Positions 15,406 through 24,657 of a DNA stretch of 64,000 nucleotides are shown piece after piece; the stretch's first letter is position 1, and each line of letters opens with the position of its first letter. This DNA comes from MGIIb-O2 sp002494975. GTDB lineage: Archaea > Thermoplasmatota > Poseidoniia > Poseidoniales > Thalassarchaeaceae. The notes under the pieces are model-generated. The model did not search any database. It was not told where the DNA came from and saw only the letters and a list, made by a program, of their open reading frames with translations. A program made the position numbers and the translations under genes. The stretch is from NCBI GenBank assembly GCA_028355015.1, contig JAOMRN010000002.1, forward strand, positions 1 to 64,000, written 5' to 3'.

Positions 15406-18400
15406 ATGCGTTCAGCAGTATTCGCCTTCTTGATTTTATTTTTGGCCCCTTTTTCTGGTTTTGTTGCGGCAGATTCAGATATTAATCTAGAAATTGAAGA
15501 GGACATAGAATTAATGATTCCTACATATTCTATCGCAGTACAATTAGCGTTTGAAAGAGTCTCGGATTTAGACCAGTATAGCATAGAGGAGATTAAGGAT
15601 ACGAAACAATGGTTAATAGTAACAGGAAATGATATTGAAACCCAGAAATCATTTCTTTCAATACCTACTGAAATTGAAATGGCACCGGTGTTAAATGGAG
15701 CGTATATCTGGACTTTTAAATCGTCATCAAATATAGTTGAGATACTGGAAGAAATCTATCAAAATAAAGATATTGAATCATTTTCGCCACTTGTTGCTAA
15801 ACAACAAATTACAAAGAGCATACCTAATGATGAAGATTTTGATGACCAATGGCACCTCAAGAATACTGGACAGACCTCAGGGCTATCAGGTGAAGACGCA
15901 AACGTCACTTCAGTATGGAATTCCTATACAGGGAATGGTATAATAATCAGTGTAGTAGATGATGGCTTGGATAAAGATCATCCAGATATTTCACCGAATT
16001 ATTCACCCACTCATTCTTATGATTGGTGCAATAGTGATTCCGATCCAACACCAACTAGTAATAATGGCCATGGAACTGCTGCCGGAGGAGTTGCTGCGGC
16101 AGCTGGAAATAATACAATACACGTATCAGGAGCGGCTTATGACGCAACTCTAGGTGGATCGACATTAATCGCCTGTTGGTCTCCAGATTCAATGGAAGCA
16201 AATGCTCTTTCATTCCTAAATAATGAAATTGACATCTATACAAACTCATGGGGACCAAGTGATAATGGACAAACACTATCTGCTCCAGGTCCGTTAATGC
16301 TTGCAGCATTTGAAGATGATGCATATCAAGGCAGAAATGGATTAGGGAATATCATTACATGGGCTGCAGGAAATGGCCTCACAAGTAATGATAATGCAAA
16401 TTATGATGGTTGGGCTAATAGTAGGTTTACAATTGCTGTATCTGCAATTACTCATTATGGGGAGCAATCCTATTATTCTGAACCTGGAGCCAATATATTA
16501 GTTGCAGCACATTCGAATGGAGATGGTGAGGCAATAACAACTACAGATATACACGATGATCCGGATATATCATCAGATGATGCAGGATATGACAATGGGA
16601 ATGTTACCAACTCATTTGGAGGGACATCTAGTGCCACACCTTTGGCAGCAGGAGTAATAGCACTGATTTTAGAATCAAATGAAAATCTAACATGGAGAGA
16701 TTTACAACATATTTTAGTTAATAGTGCGAGAAAAAATGACCCTAATGATTCGAGTTGGGAGATTAATAGTGCTGGACATGATGTTTCTCATAAATATGGA
16801 TTTGGAGCTATAGATGCCGGAGCTGCTGTTTCTTTAGCTGAGAACTGGACAAATGTAGATCCCGAGATAAATCAAACATTTGGACCCTTCAATCCTTCTT
16901 TCTCTATTCCTACTTCAAGTAATAGTTGGAGCGAATTTGATCTACAAATTAATGAAGACGTTAGTTTGGAAAGCATAGACATTATAGTAGATATTGACCA
17001 TTCAAATAGAGGTGACTTGGATATTGTTTTGGAGTCTCCTAATGGAACACAATCATGGCTAGCGGAAGAACATAGCGATGGAGGAAATGACTATTCTAAC
17101 TGGTTGTTCAATACAGTCCATCATTGGGATGAAAGTAGCCTAGGAATGTGGACTTTGAAGATAAGAGATACGACTGCTGGTACTTCAGGTACTTTGAATT
17201 CTTGGCAGATTATTACACACGGTATGGATATAGATCTCGATCATGATGATGATGGAATATCTGATGAAAATGAAACTCTAGTTTGGGGAACTGATCCTTA
17301 CAATGCAGATACTGATAACGACGGGATAAACGATTATGATGAAATATTTGTTTACATGACAAATCCTACACTAGAGGATTCTGATTCTGATGGACTTACA
17401 GATTCATCAGAAATCTCAGTATATCTAACGAATCCAAACAATGACGATACTGATGTCGATGGACTTACAGATGGTGCAGAAATTAATTTGTGGCAAAGTA
17501 ACCCCCTAGTCTATGATGCAGATAATGATTCTGATTTTTATTATCATTTCAATGACTGTGATGATCAGAATGCTAATATAAATCCAGGAAAACCCGAGAA
17601 ATTAAATGGATTTGATGATAATTGTGATAACTTTATCGATGAAGGATTCAATTTTACCGATAGAGATAATGATGGATTAAAAGATTGGCCAGAATTTCAT
17701 ATACACAATACAGATTATAGAAATTCAGATACAGATGGAGATGGTATAAAAGATGGCCCTGAAGTTAATGTATACGCCGTTCAGGGAGCAAATCCGTTAA
17801 TTTTTGATGAAGATTCTGATTCTGATGGATGGTATTGGTTCGAAGATTGTGATGATGAAAATATTTACCGATCACCAGGGTTAAACGAAGTATTAGATGC
17901 AATTGATAATGATTGTGACGAAGAAATTGATGAAGATTTCATAGATTTAGATTCAGATTCAGATGGATTATCTGATTATGAAGAATATTATAATACTTCT
18001 ACAAATCCTAATGATGGAGATACAGATAATGATGGACTTTCTGATGGAATAGAGGTAAATACATACGCAGAACTAGGAGCGAATCCACTGATATTCGACG
18101 AAGATAATGATGCCGATGGATCTTACTGGTTCCAAGATTGTGCAGATGATGACAATGAACGCGCGCCATCTTTACTTGAAGAATTAGATGGCAAAGATAA
18201 TGACTGTGATGAAGAAATTGATGAAGACTACAAAACTATTGATTCTGATGAAGATGGTCTTTCGGACTATGAGGAATATAATGTCATAAATTCTAATCAT
18301 TATGATGAAGACACAGATGGTGATGGAATAGATGACGGAACAGAAGTCTTAGTAAAGACATCAAACCCACTAATATTTAATTTCGATAATGATAATGATG

Positions 18401-19230
18401 ACTTCTATGATTTTGAAGATTGTAATGACTTAGTAGCAGAAATATACCCTGAGGCAACCGAAATATGGAACGGAATAGATGATGATTGTAATGATTTAGT
18501 AGATGACAATTTAAAGAGGCAGAATCTTGTACTAACAATACCACAAACACAGATTATCCATTCTTGGGATGCAGTCAATGACACTCTAGTATTTGGCCTA
18601 AATAATATACCCACACAGGTGAATACAGAAATAACATGGAAAATTGGAAACTATGATCTAAAAGAAAATATATCTAATCAAGGTACTAGGCTAGATATCA
18701 ATTCATTAGAGTGTGGGAAAAATAAGGATAATCTGACTATGCTTTTGTGCGGAAATGGAACTAGTAATCAACAAATTAAAGCGACGATTGTAGATTCTGG
18801 ATTTACTACAGAATTTGTATGGGATATTGATATGATTGTTTGGATACCCCCTCCTACATTCACAGAGATTCTATTATCATTTTTTACCAGCAGTATAGGA
18901 TTGGTATTTATTTCGAGCATAGTACTTGCAATAGCAGCAATAGGGTTATTTGTCAATTTCAGAATATCTAGGAAAAATGAATTAGAAGAAGCATATGCAG
19001 CTTACAATATCCCATCTGTAAAATTTGACTATACCCCTGATTACTCTAAGACCGTATTACCTTCGGCTCCAGATTTGTCATCATTAGAATCGAGAATCAA
19101 TATTCAATCATCAGAAATAGAATTGCCTGACTTACCTGCAACAATACCTGTTATTCAGTTGCCAAGTAAGATAATTGAAGAAGAAGACATTGTTGAATTG
19201 GTAGATATACCATCCAGAATCATAGATTAA
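15406..19230 (+). CDS. Secreted membrane-anchored subtilase with Ca/metal-binding repeats
   Basis: A 1274-aa S8 serine protease of the kexin/proprotein-convertase type. A signal peptide (1-22) and a propeptide-like region precede the catalytic domain: Asp185 (VVDDG), His222 (NGHGTAAGG), Ser408 (GTSSATP). A P-domain follows (about 490-607). Then come thrombospondin-type-3-like repeats (DSDSDGLSDYEE type) interleaved with four MopE-like Cys motifs (DCDD...NCD, about 717-1030), giving many Asp-rich calcium sites. A single membrane segment (about 1150-1180) and a cytoplasmic tail end it. It is predicted to sit on the cell surface and degrade proteins outside the cell. Marine Group II genomes are known for such large exported peptidases. 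Confidence 0.92.
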   Translation: MRSAVFAFLILFLAPFSGFVAADSDINLEIEEDIELMIPTYSIAVQLAFERVSDLDQYSIEEIKDTKQWLIVTGNDIETQKSFLSIPTEIEMAPVLNGAYIWTFKSSSNIVEILEEIYQNKDIESFSPLVAKQQITKSIPNDEDFDDQWHLKNTGQTSGLSGEDANVTSVWNSYTGNGIIISVVDDGLDKDHPDISPNYSPTHSYDWCNSDSDPTPTSNNGHGTAAGGVAAAAGNNTIHVSGAAYDATLGGSTLIACWSPDSMEANALSFLNNEIDIYTNSWGPSDNGQTLSAPGPLMLAAFEDDAYQGRNGLGNIITWAAGNGLTSNDNANYDGWANSRFTIAVSAITHYGEQSYYSEPGANILVAAHSNGDGEAITTTDIHDDPDISSDDAGYDNGNVTNSFGGTSSATPLAAGVIALILESNENLTWRDLQHILVNSARKNDPNDSSWEINSAGHDVSHKYGFGAIDAGAAVSLAENWTNVDPEINQTFGPFNPSFSIPTSSNSWSEFDLQINEDVSLESIDIIVDIDHSNRGDLDIVLESPNGTQSWLAEEHSDGGNDYSNWLFNTVHHWDESSLGMWTLKIRDTTAGTSGTLNSWQIITHGMDIDLDHDDDGISDENETLVWGTDPYNADTDNDGINDYDEIFVYMTNPTLEDSDSDGLTDSSEISVYLTNPNNDDTDVDGLTDGAEINLWQSNPLVYDADNDSDFYYHFNDCDDQNANINPGKPEKLNGFDDNCDNFIDEGFNFTDRDNDGLKDWPEFHIHNTDYRNSDTDGDGIKDGPEVNVYAVQGANPLIFDEDSDSDGWYWFEDCDDENIYRSPGLNEVLDAIDNDCDEEIDEDFIDLDSDSDGLSDYEEYYNTSTNPNDGDTDNDGLSDGIEVNTYAELGANPLIFDEDNDADGSYWFQDCADDDNERAPSLLEELDGKDNDCDEEIDEDYKTIDSDEDGLSDYEEYNVINSNHYDEDTDGDGIDDGTEVLVKTSNPLIFNFDNDNDDFYDFEDCNDLVAEIYPEATEIWNGIDDDCNDLVDDNLKRQNLVLTIPQTQIIHSWDAVNDTLVFGLNNIPTQVNTEITWKIGNYDLKENISNQGTRLDINSLECGKNKDNLTMLLCGNGTSNQQIKATIVDSGFTTEFVWDIDMIVWIPPPTFTEILLSFFTSSIGLVFISSIVLAIAAIGLFVNFRISRKNELEEAYAAYNIPSVKFDYTPDYSKTVLPSAPDLSSLESRINIQSSEIELPDLPATIPVIQLPSKIIEEEDIVELVDIPSRIID

Positions 19231-20282
19231 GATTCTTCTTCTAGGGATGAAATGTCGTTATGGCCCCATTCAGCATCGGGGCTACCTCCTGACCATTCTC
19301 CTTCAATAGCGATATCTTCGACGTCATCGTCTTCTCTCCAAGGTGGTTCACCATCAGAACCACTGATAATCAAACATCCTTCAGCATCAAGTCTTTTTTG
19401 TAATGTTTTAATTCCACTCTTCATAGGTAGAAGATGACCTATTGGGGTGCCTGCGGTAACAAAAGGATGTGTTGCAGTACAGATTAATAGACCCCTGTTA
19501 GGAGATAATACATCATGACTAATTCCAGGCCTCTCTGGGTCTGTAATAGTAGCTACTACTTCGCCCTCATCAACAAAACTACCTGCAGGAGCTAGAATAT
19601 CCAATAATCCCCCCTGATCTGACCTAATCCATGCTGAACCAGAAGCTAAGATTCGGAAGTATGGTCTGTTAGGATAACCAGGTATCATCCTCAAGCCTCT
19701 AAGGACATTTAATATTCCATAAATAGCAACTTGAACAGATTCTGGATCTGCTTCATTAGAGCCACCGCCTTCGTATGTTATACAACCAATTCCTGATTTA
19801 TTTGCTGCTCTTCTGAGAGAACCTTTAGGCCCTTCATTATCCAGAATTGTTTCAATACCAAATGACCTTGCTATCCGATTACTCTCAGGATGCGCAAGGT
19901 TCGCTCTGATTTGAGGCATATTAGTTCGACCTGGTGCCGCGGTGTGTAAATCAATGATATGGTCTGAAGTCCGGACTATAGATTCCCATATCCGATTAGC
20001 AACTCGAGAAGTAGTATTACTTTCATCGTTACCTGGGAAATTCCTATTCAAATCGCGACCATCAGGGAACTTACGACTCTGTCTGCGGTATCCAGGAATA
20101 TTGACAATAGGTATTATCCGAATGGTTCCTGACATCATAGATGGGTCTATATCTTGTCCTTCTCCAATAAAATTCGGTCCACAAAGATAAGTTAGAGCTA
20201 AGGGGCCTACAAGCTCATTGCCATGAACTGCTCCTAAAATTGTCACTACAGGGCCCGGCCTTGAGCCATGGATAATTGTCAC
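19227..20282 (-). CDS. Succinylglutamate desuccinylase/aspartoacylase-like protein (N-terminus possibly frameshifted)
   Basis: A zinc carboxypeptidase-like AstE/AspA-family protein. The zinc ligands are His and Glu in GAVHGNE and a His in IDLHTAAPG; the RDLNRNFPG substrate motif and YEGGGS are present. The C-terminal third is a barrel with a lipoyl-like strand pattern (VDEGEVVATI). It likely deacylates an amide-linked amino acid. The listed frame begins at an internal GTG: in-frame codons upstream encode VEIGESWPIPVT, which resembles the conserved strand before the zinc site, and the frame stays open to an A8 run at 20405-20412 without any ATG, GTG or TTG. The real start is probably further upstream in another frame. 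Ends tail-to-tail with the subtilase (4-nt overlap). Confidence 0.8.
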   Translation of the reverse strand: MTIIHGSRPGPVVTILGAVHGNELVGPLALTYLCGPNFIGEGQDIDPSMMSGTIRIIPIVNIPGYRRQSRKFPDGRDLNRNFPGNDESNTTSRVANRIWESIVRTSDHIIDLHTAAPGRTNMPQIRANLAHPESNRIARSFGIETILDNEGPKGSLRRAANKSGIGCITYEGGGSNEADPESVQVAIYGILNVLRGLRMIPGYPNRPYFRILASGSAWIRSDQGGLLDILAPAGSFVDEGEVVATITDPERPGISHDVLSPNRGLLICTATHPFVTAGTPIGHLLPMKSGIKTLQKRLDAEGCLIISGSDGEPPWREDDDVEDIAIEGEWSGGSPDAEWGHNDISSLEEES

Positions 20283-20397
20283 AGGAATAGGCCAGGATTC
20301 CCCAATTTCTACATCTAATAAACTGAAATCAAGTTTTCTTATCGAGGCTGGCTTTATTCTTTTACGATCAAATAGATGAGTTTTAGAGCCTATCCCT

Positions 20398-20583
20398 CTA
20401 GCCCATTTTTTTTGGAGAAGAAGATTTGCCCTCTAACGCTTTTTCTATCTCTTTACGTCGTTTTTGAGGCAATTGGTTTGCGACCTTTAACGGTCTATGA
20501 CGTCGTCTTTTCATCCGTGGTGCTGGTGACCTTTTGATAGGCACAGCGGGCAATTTTTCTTCATCCTCTGTTGGAGACAACAA
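20398..20583 (-). CDS. Small basic ORF, possible frameshifted N-terminus of the aspartoacylase-like gene
   Basis: A 61-aa frame, very basic (MKRRRHRPLKV, LPQKRRKEIEKAL), ending SSPKKMG. It stops right after an A8 tract. Removing one A from that tract would join it directly to the open frame leading into the aspartoacylase-like gene, giving a single protein of about 450 aa. Either it is a real small basic protein, or it is the N-terminal part of that gene separated by a mutation, sequencing error or transcriptional slippage. No domain recognised. Confidence 0.45.
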   Translation of the reverse strand: MLSPTEDEEKLPAVPIKRSPAPRMKRRRHRPLKVANQLPQKRRKEIEKALEGKSSSPKKMG

Positions 20584-20666
20584 TTGCCGGAGAAGGTTCT
20601 TGAATTAAGATAGTCTGATGAGGAATTATGGAATCATTCAATTCCTTTAACCACTTGTGAATCATC

Positions 20667-21143
20667 ATGAGGGATGTTAAACAACTATCGGTCCAAGAAA
20701 AATATGCTCCAAATAGTATTTGTTTTGGTTGTGGCCCAGCTAATGAAAAAGGTCTACAAATTAGATCTTTTAGAACGGATAATGGCTTAGAAATGATATT
20801 TGAAACAAAAAAAGAGCATCAAGCATTTCCCGGAATTATTAATGGTGGAATTATTAGTACATTATTAGATTGTCACGGAAACTGGGCAGCCACTATGGCA
20901 TTAATGGATGAGAATGAGGATGAAAATCCACCTTGTACTGTGACTGCGACATTTAGTTTGAAACTTAGAAGACCTACTCCGATAAATACTAAATTAAAAA
21001 TTAATGCAAATATAATAGATATCTCTAAAGATAGAGCTAATGTAAAAATGACTTTGGTTGCAGATGGTAAAATATGTGCGACCGGTAAAGGATTATTTGT
21101 AGCAGTTAAAGAAGACCATCCCGCATATCATAGATGGAACTGA
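20667..21143 (+). CDS. Hotdog-fold thioesterase (PaaI/4HBT family)
   Basis: A 158-aa single-domain hotdog protein. Characteristic features are the NSICFGCGPAN motif near residue 17, common in a PaaI-like subgroup, and the active-site strand-helix HQAFPGIINGGIISTLLDCHG in which the Asp after LL would be catalytic. Likely hydrolyses an acyl-CoA thioester in the cytoplasm; substrate unknown. Followed by hel308 after 34 nt on the same strand. Confidence 0.8.
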   Translation: MRDVKQLSVQEKYAPNSICFGCGPANEKGLQIRSFRTDNGLEMIFETKKEHQAFPGIINGGIISTLLDCHGNWAATMALMDENEDENPPCTVTATFSLKLRRPTPINTKLKINANIIDISKDRANVKMTLVADGKICATGKGLFVAVKEDHPAYHRWN

Positions 21144-21177
21144 CTCACGGCATCCTTTAGAACGGCCGATTGTAAGA

Positions 21178-23736
21178 ATGTTTGTGGCACACTCTGGCGA
21201 GGACTCGGAAATGAGTATTGAAGAGCTGGGTCTTTCTCCAAATTTAGTTGATTTATTAAAAAATAAATGGGGAATAAAAGAACTATATCCCCCACAAAAG
21301 AAGGCTCTACCCGCTGCTCTTTCAGGAAAGAACATAATGTTGACAATACCTACTGCAAGTGGCAAATCTCTTGTTGCTCATCTTACCATCGCTCACAGGC
21401 TAAAGAATGATTTAGAGATGCAGAAGGCACTGTATGTAGTCCCTCTAAAAGCTCTAGCTACTGAAAAATATAATGAATTAAAGGAAGTTGCTGAAGTAGT
21501 TGGATTGAAAGTCGGTATTGCAATTGGTGATAGAAATAGCCATAATAACTCGATTGATGATTCAGACATTCTAGTTTGTACTAGTGAAAAATTAGATTCA
21601 TTACTTAGAAATCGTTCTGAAATAATTTCTAAAATAGGCATAGTTGTGAGCGACGAATTTCATTTATTGCATGATCCGGGAAGAGGCCCTACACTGGAAG
21701 TTCTAATTTCGAGGATCCGCCATAAGAGACCTAGTGCTCAGATTATTGCTTTATCTGCAACAGTTGGAAATTGTGAAGAATTAGCGAAATGGTTGGATGC
21801 AGAACTTATACAATCAGAATGGAGACCTGTGACATTACATTCGGGAACTATTACTGATTTACAAGTGAAGGTACATCGAATAGATGGGAAGGGAAATGAT
21901 GAATGGCCAGAACCTAGGATTATAGAAGGAAATAGTGGCAAGAACTTACAGGCAGCATTAGATGATACAATAAAAGAAAATGGTCAATTGTTAATATTTG
22001 TGAATTCTAGGATAGGTGCACAAAAAGAGGCAAGAGAATTATCTAAACATATTACTAAAAAAATTAAAAAGGGTGAGTTTTCTATTGACGAAGATCAAAT
22101 AAAAGAACTAGAAAACTTTGCTGAATCATTAACCCAGAGGGAAGATAGTTCTGCTTTAGTAAAAAAATTAGCTGATGCGGTAAAAGGAGGCGTTGCTTTT
22201 CATCATGCAGGTTTAACCACCGATCAAAGAAGTAAGATTGAAGAAAAATTTAAGAAAGGAGAATTATATTGTATTGTAGCAACACCAACCTTAGCTCAAG
22301 GAGTTAATTTACCGGCTAGAAGAGTAGTAATTAGGGATGTGAAGAGATGGAATACATCTGCTGGAAGAAATATGCCAATGCCAATAATGGAAATTAGACA
22401 AATGCTAGGCAGAGCTGGTAGACCAAAGTATGATCAAAAAGGAGATGCTTGGATAGTATCAAAAAATATTGATGAAGAACTTAAATTTGTAGAACATTTT
22501 TTGCTTAGTGAACCAGAAGAAATTATATCTAAATTAGCTAATCCTAATGCTCATAGCGCTGAAGAAGACCCTGCACTATTGACACATATTCTTTCATTGA
22601 TTGCAACTAGTGACATGAATGACAGAAATTCATTAGGTCGATTCTTCAGTAAAACATTTCTTTCGACTCATATGGAAGCAGAGGCATTAGAAAATCAAAT
22701 CGATAGAGTGATAAAATGGCTTTTTGAGAATGAAATGATAATTAAAGAAGGAGAATCCGATGACGTGAGGAAAAGAATTATTTTAGATGAAACTACAAAA
22801 TCATCGGAAGAAGATTGGGATGACGAAATTCCATCTTGGGCAAGTTCTGCATCAAATGTTGATGGTGTAGAAATTAATGATAAAGAGAATAAATACAGCT
22901 CTGAGATTACTCCAAGGAAAGGACCTCCAATATTTGGATTCAAAAAGGCAAGTAACTATCAAGTTGAAGAGGTTGAAAAACCTGATTCACAGAGTATGGT
23001 TTACTCAGCAACACCATTAGGTTTGAGAGTTTCAAGATTGTATCTAAATCCAATTTCAGGTAAAATTATTAGAGAAGGATTGGTTAATGCAATGAATATC
23101 TTAACTGGTATTGATGAGCAAAAACAGATTTCTCCATTTAGCTTATTGCACTTAGTAACATGTACTCCAGATTTCATACCATTATGGCCACAAAAGAAAG
23201 ATTTAGAGAAAATTCAAGACGCTATATTCGGTCATGAAAGAGAATTACTTACTAATAGCGTTGATTTAGATGATGAAAGGAGGATGAAGGGAGTTTTAGT
23301 ATTGCAATCTTGGATTGAAGAACTTAGTATAAGCGATTTGGAAGAAGAATGGAATGTTCAACCTGGCGACCTGAGAAGTAGAGTAGATTTAGCAGAATGG
23401 CTATTGTATTCTACAAGGACAATTTTAATGGACGACATAGAATTAAAGAATATGGATAGGGATTCTCATCGTGTTCTATTTGAAGCAATAGATGAAATTC
23501 ATAGAAGAGTTAGATATGGTTGTAAATCAGATTTATTGGCTCTAATATCTCTCAAAGGAATTGGAAGAGTAAGAGCTAGAGAAATGGTAAATCTATTAGG
23601 AGTTACAAACGTGAATGATATAGCTTCTTTGACGGAAAATGATAAAATGAAGCTTTCAGAATTAAGAGGTTGGAGTATGAAACTTGTAAATAACACTGTG
23701 AAGAACGCGTTACGGGTAGCTAAACGAGTAAAATGA
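21178..23736 (+). CDS. hel308: Ski2-type DNA helicase Hel308
   Basis: An 852-aa superfamily 2 helicase. Motifs seen: Q-motif ELYPPQ, Walker A IPTASGKS (57-64), DEFHLL as motif II with Phe in place of the common Ile/Ala, motif III ALSATVGN, motif V region GVNLPARRVVIRD and motif VI QMLGRAGRP. The C-terminus has the winged-helix/ratchet and a helix-hairpin-helix (LISLKGIGRVRAREMVNLLG), as in Hel308. It unwinds lagging strands at blocked forks (3'-5'). A long acidic insertion (about 540-600) is atypical. ATG 21211 (MSIEELGL) fits homologues better than 21178. The Cgi121 gene follows after 42 nt. Confidence 0.93.
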   Translation: MFVAHSGEDSEMSIEELGLSPNLVDLLKNKWGIKELYPPQKKALPAALSGKNIMLTIPTASGKSLVAHLTIAHRLKNDLEMQKALYVVPLKALATEKYNELKEVAEVVGLKVGIAIGDRNSHNNSIDDSDILVCTSEKLDSLLRNRSEIISKIGIVVSDEFHLLHDPGRGPTLEVLISRIRHKRPSAQIIALSATVGNCEELAKWLDAELIQSEWRPVTLHSGTITDLQVKVHRIDGKGNDEWPEPRIIEGNSGKNLQAALDDTIKENGQLLIFVNSRIGAQKEARELSKHITKKIKKGEFSIDEDQIKELENFAESLTQREDSSALVKKLADAVKGGVAFHHAGLTTDQRSKIEEKFKKGELYCIVATPTLAQGVNLPARRVVIRDVKRWNTSAGRNMPMPIMEIRQMLGRAGRPKYDQKGDAWIVSKNIDEELKFVEHFLLSEPEEIISKLANPNAHSAEEDPALLTHILSLIATSDMNDRNSLGRFFSKTFLSTHMEAEALENQIDRVIKWLFENEMIIKEGESDDVRKRIILDETTKSSEEDWDDEIPSWASSASNVDGVEINDKENKYSSEITPRKGPPIFGFKKASNYQVEEVEKPDSQSMVYSATPLGLRVSRLYLNPISGKIIREGLVNAMNILTGIDEQKQISPFSLLHLVTCTPDFIPLWPQKKDLEKIQDAIFGHERELLTNSVDLDDERRMKGVLVLQSWIEELSISDLEEEWNVQPGDLRSRVDLAEWLLYSTRTILMDDIELKNMDRDSHRVLFEAIDEIHRRVRYGCKSDLLALISLKGIGRVRAREMVNLLGVTNVNDIASLTENDKMKLSELRGWSMKLVNNTVKNALRVAKRVK

Positions 23737-23778
23737 CCAGTATCCTTCTTGAATTAGAGCCCATCGCAGCATATATAC

Positions 23779-24336
23779 ATGCATGAGCAGATTCCTTGGT
23801 TCCCAGCTTGGGGAATAAGATTCAAAGATGAAATTAAGAATACTAATGAGATTCTGTCAATGTTCAACGAATTAAAAACAGATAATCGTTGGTTGCTTCT
23901 GGCATTCGATGTCGCGGCCAGCGAAAGACATTTGTGGACTGCATGGTACTCAACAAAAAGGAATCAAAAAAATGGGAAGATGATTGCAAATAGTGTGGAT
24001 GCTGAATTTATTAGATTGATAGCTGGAACACATCAGGTAAAAATTGCATTCAATAACGCAGGAATACGTAAAGGAGATGAATCATCCTGGATTATCAGAC
24101 TACCAGAATCAGATATAGGAAATGGAATTGATGAAGTTTATATTAATCGAGATTCATATAATGACCATGATTCAGAAGCCAGTCTCTTAATTGAAAAGAT
24201 GGGAGGGGAATTAATCAGTCAAAGGCCAATTGCTACTTTGAAAGGGCTAATGAGAATTGATTATGATAAGGAAGTCAATGAGACTCAATCATTAGAAGAA
24301 TGTTTCATTTTACATCTTGTTTCCTCAAAAATATAA
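23779..24336 (+). CDS. cgi121: KEOPS complex subunit Cgi121-like
   Basis: A 185-aa protein matching the Cgi121/TPRKB pattern: an N-terminal strand region, the AASERHLWTAWY helix (family consensus around a Glu/Arg-His-Leu), and EFIRLIAGTHQVKIAFNNAGI, the conserved block with Gly and Gln that precedes the terminal strand. Cgi121 binds the tRNA 3' CCA end and recruits it to Bud32/Kae1 for t6A37 synthesis. It is slightly longer than typical archaeal Cgi121 (about 150 aa), with an extended C-terminus. Next to Hel308, an association I recall in other euryarchaea. Kae1, Bud32 and Pcc1 are not in the window. Confidence 0.78.
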   Translation: MHEQIPWFPAWGIRFKDEIKNTNEILSMFNELKTDNRWLLLAFDVAASERHLWTAWYSTKRNQKNGKMIANSVDAEFIRLIAGTHQVKIAFNNAGIRKGDESSWIIRLPESDIGNGIDEVYINRDSYNDHDSEASLLIEKMGGELISQRPIATLKGLMRIDYDKEVNETQSLEECFILHLVSSKI

Positions 24337-24402
24337 TTGTAGAAGAAAAACTCAGAGGGGCAAACTGATATGCGAGGGCTATGAGCAACGGATAGGGATA
24401 AT

Positions 24403-24651
24403 ATGGCGAAATACTACGGTTATAGGAATTGTTCACATTGTGAAATCGAGTGCACCCCTGGGAACTATCTTGATTATAGCGGAAAAAGATACTGTACCGC
24501 CTGTTGGATCCAGCATGAGAATCCAGACCATCCTGATTTAGATGCTATAAGAGAAAAAGTACAACATGCAGTTACTGTTTGGAAACTTGCTAAATATTCT
24601 CGTGATGAGTATCATCTTCCAGTTGGCCCTAAATCAATCAATAAGAGGTGA
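24403..24651 (+). CDS. Small zinc-ribbon protein
   Basis: An 82-aa protein with two CxxC-type knuckles in the first 35 residues (NCSHCEIEC and YCTACW, with a following His), resembling a treble-clef or LIM-like zinc finger. The remainder is one amphipathic helix (AIREKVQHAVTVWKLAK). No known family name. It lies 6 nt upstream of the M3 peptidase start, whose Shine-Dalgarno overlaps its last codons, so the two are coupled. It may be a nucleic-acid or protein-binding adaptor. Confidence 0.7.
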   Translation: MAKYYGYRNCSHCEIECTPGNYLDYSGKRYCTACWIQHENPDHPDLDAIREKVQHAVTVWKLAKYSRDEYHLPVGPKSINKR

Positions 24652-24657
24652 GAATAG

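Noticed and set aside
17230..18500. DNA-level direct repeats suggestive of a repeat array or CRISPR
   Set aside because: They follow the protein-level Asp-rich repeats of the subtilase in frame, vary in length and lack spacer-like unique segments of constant size.
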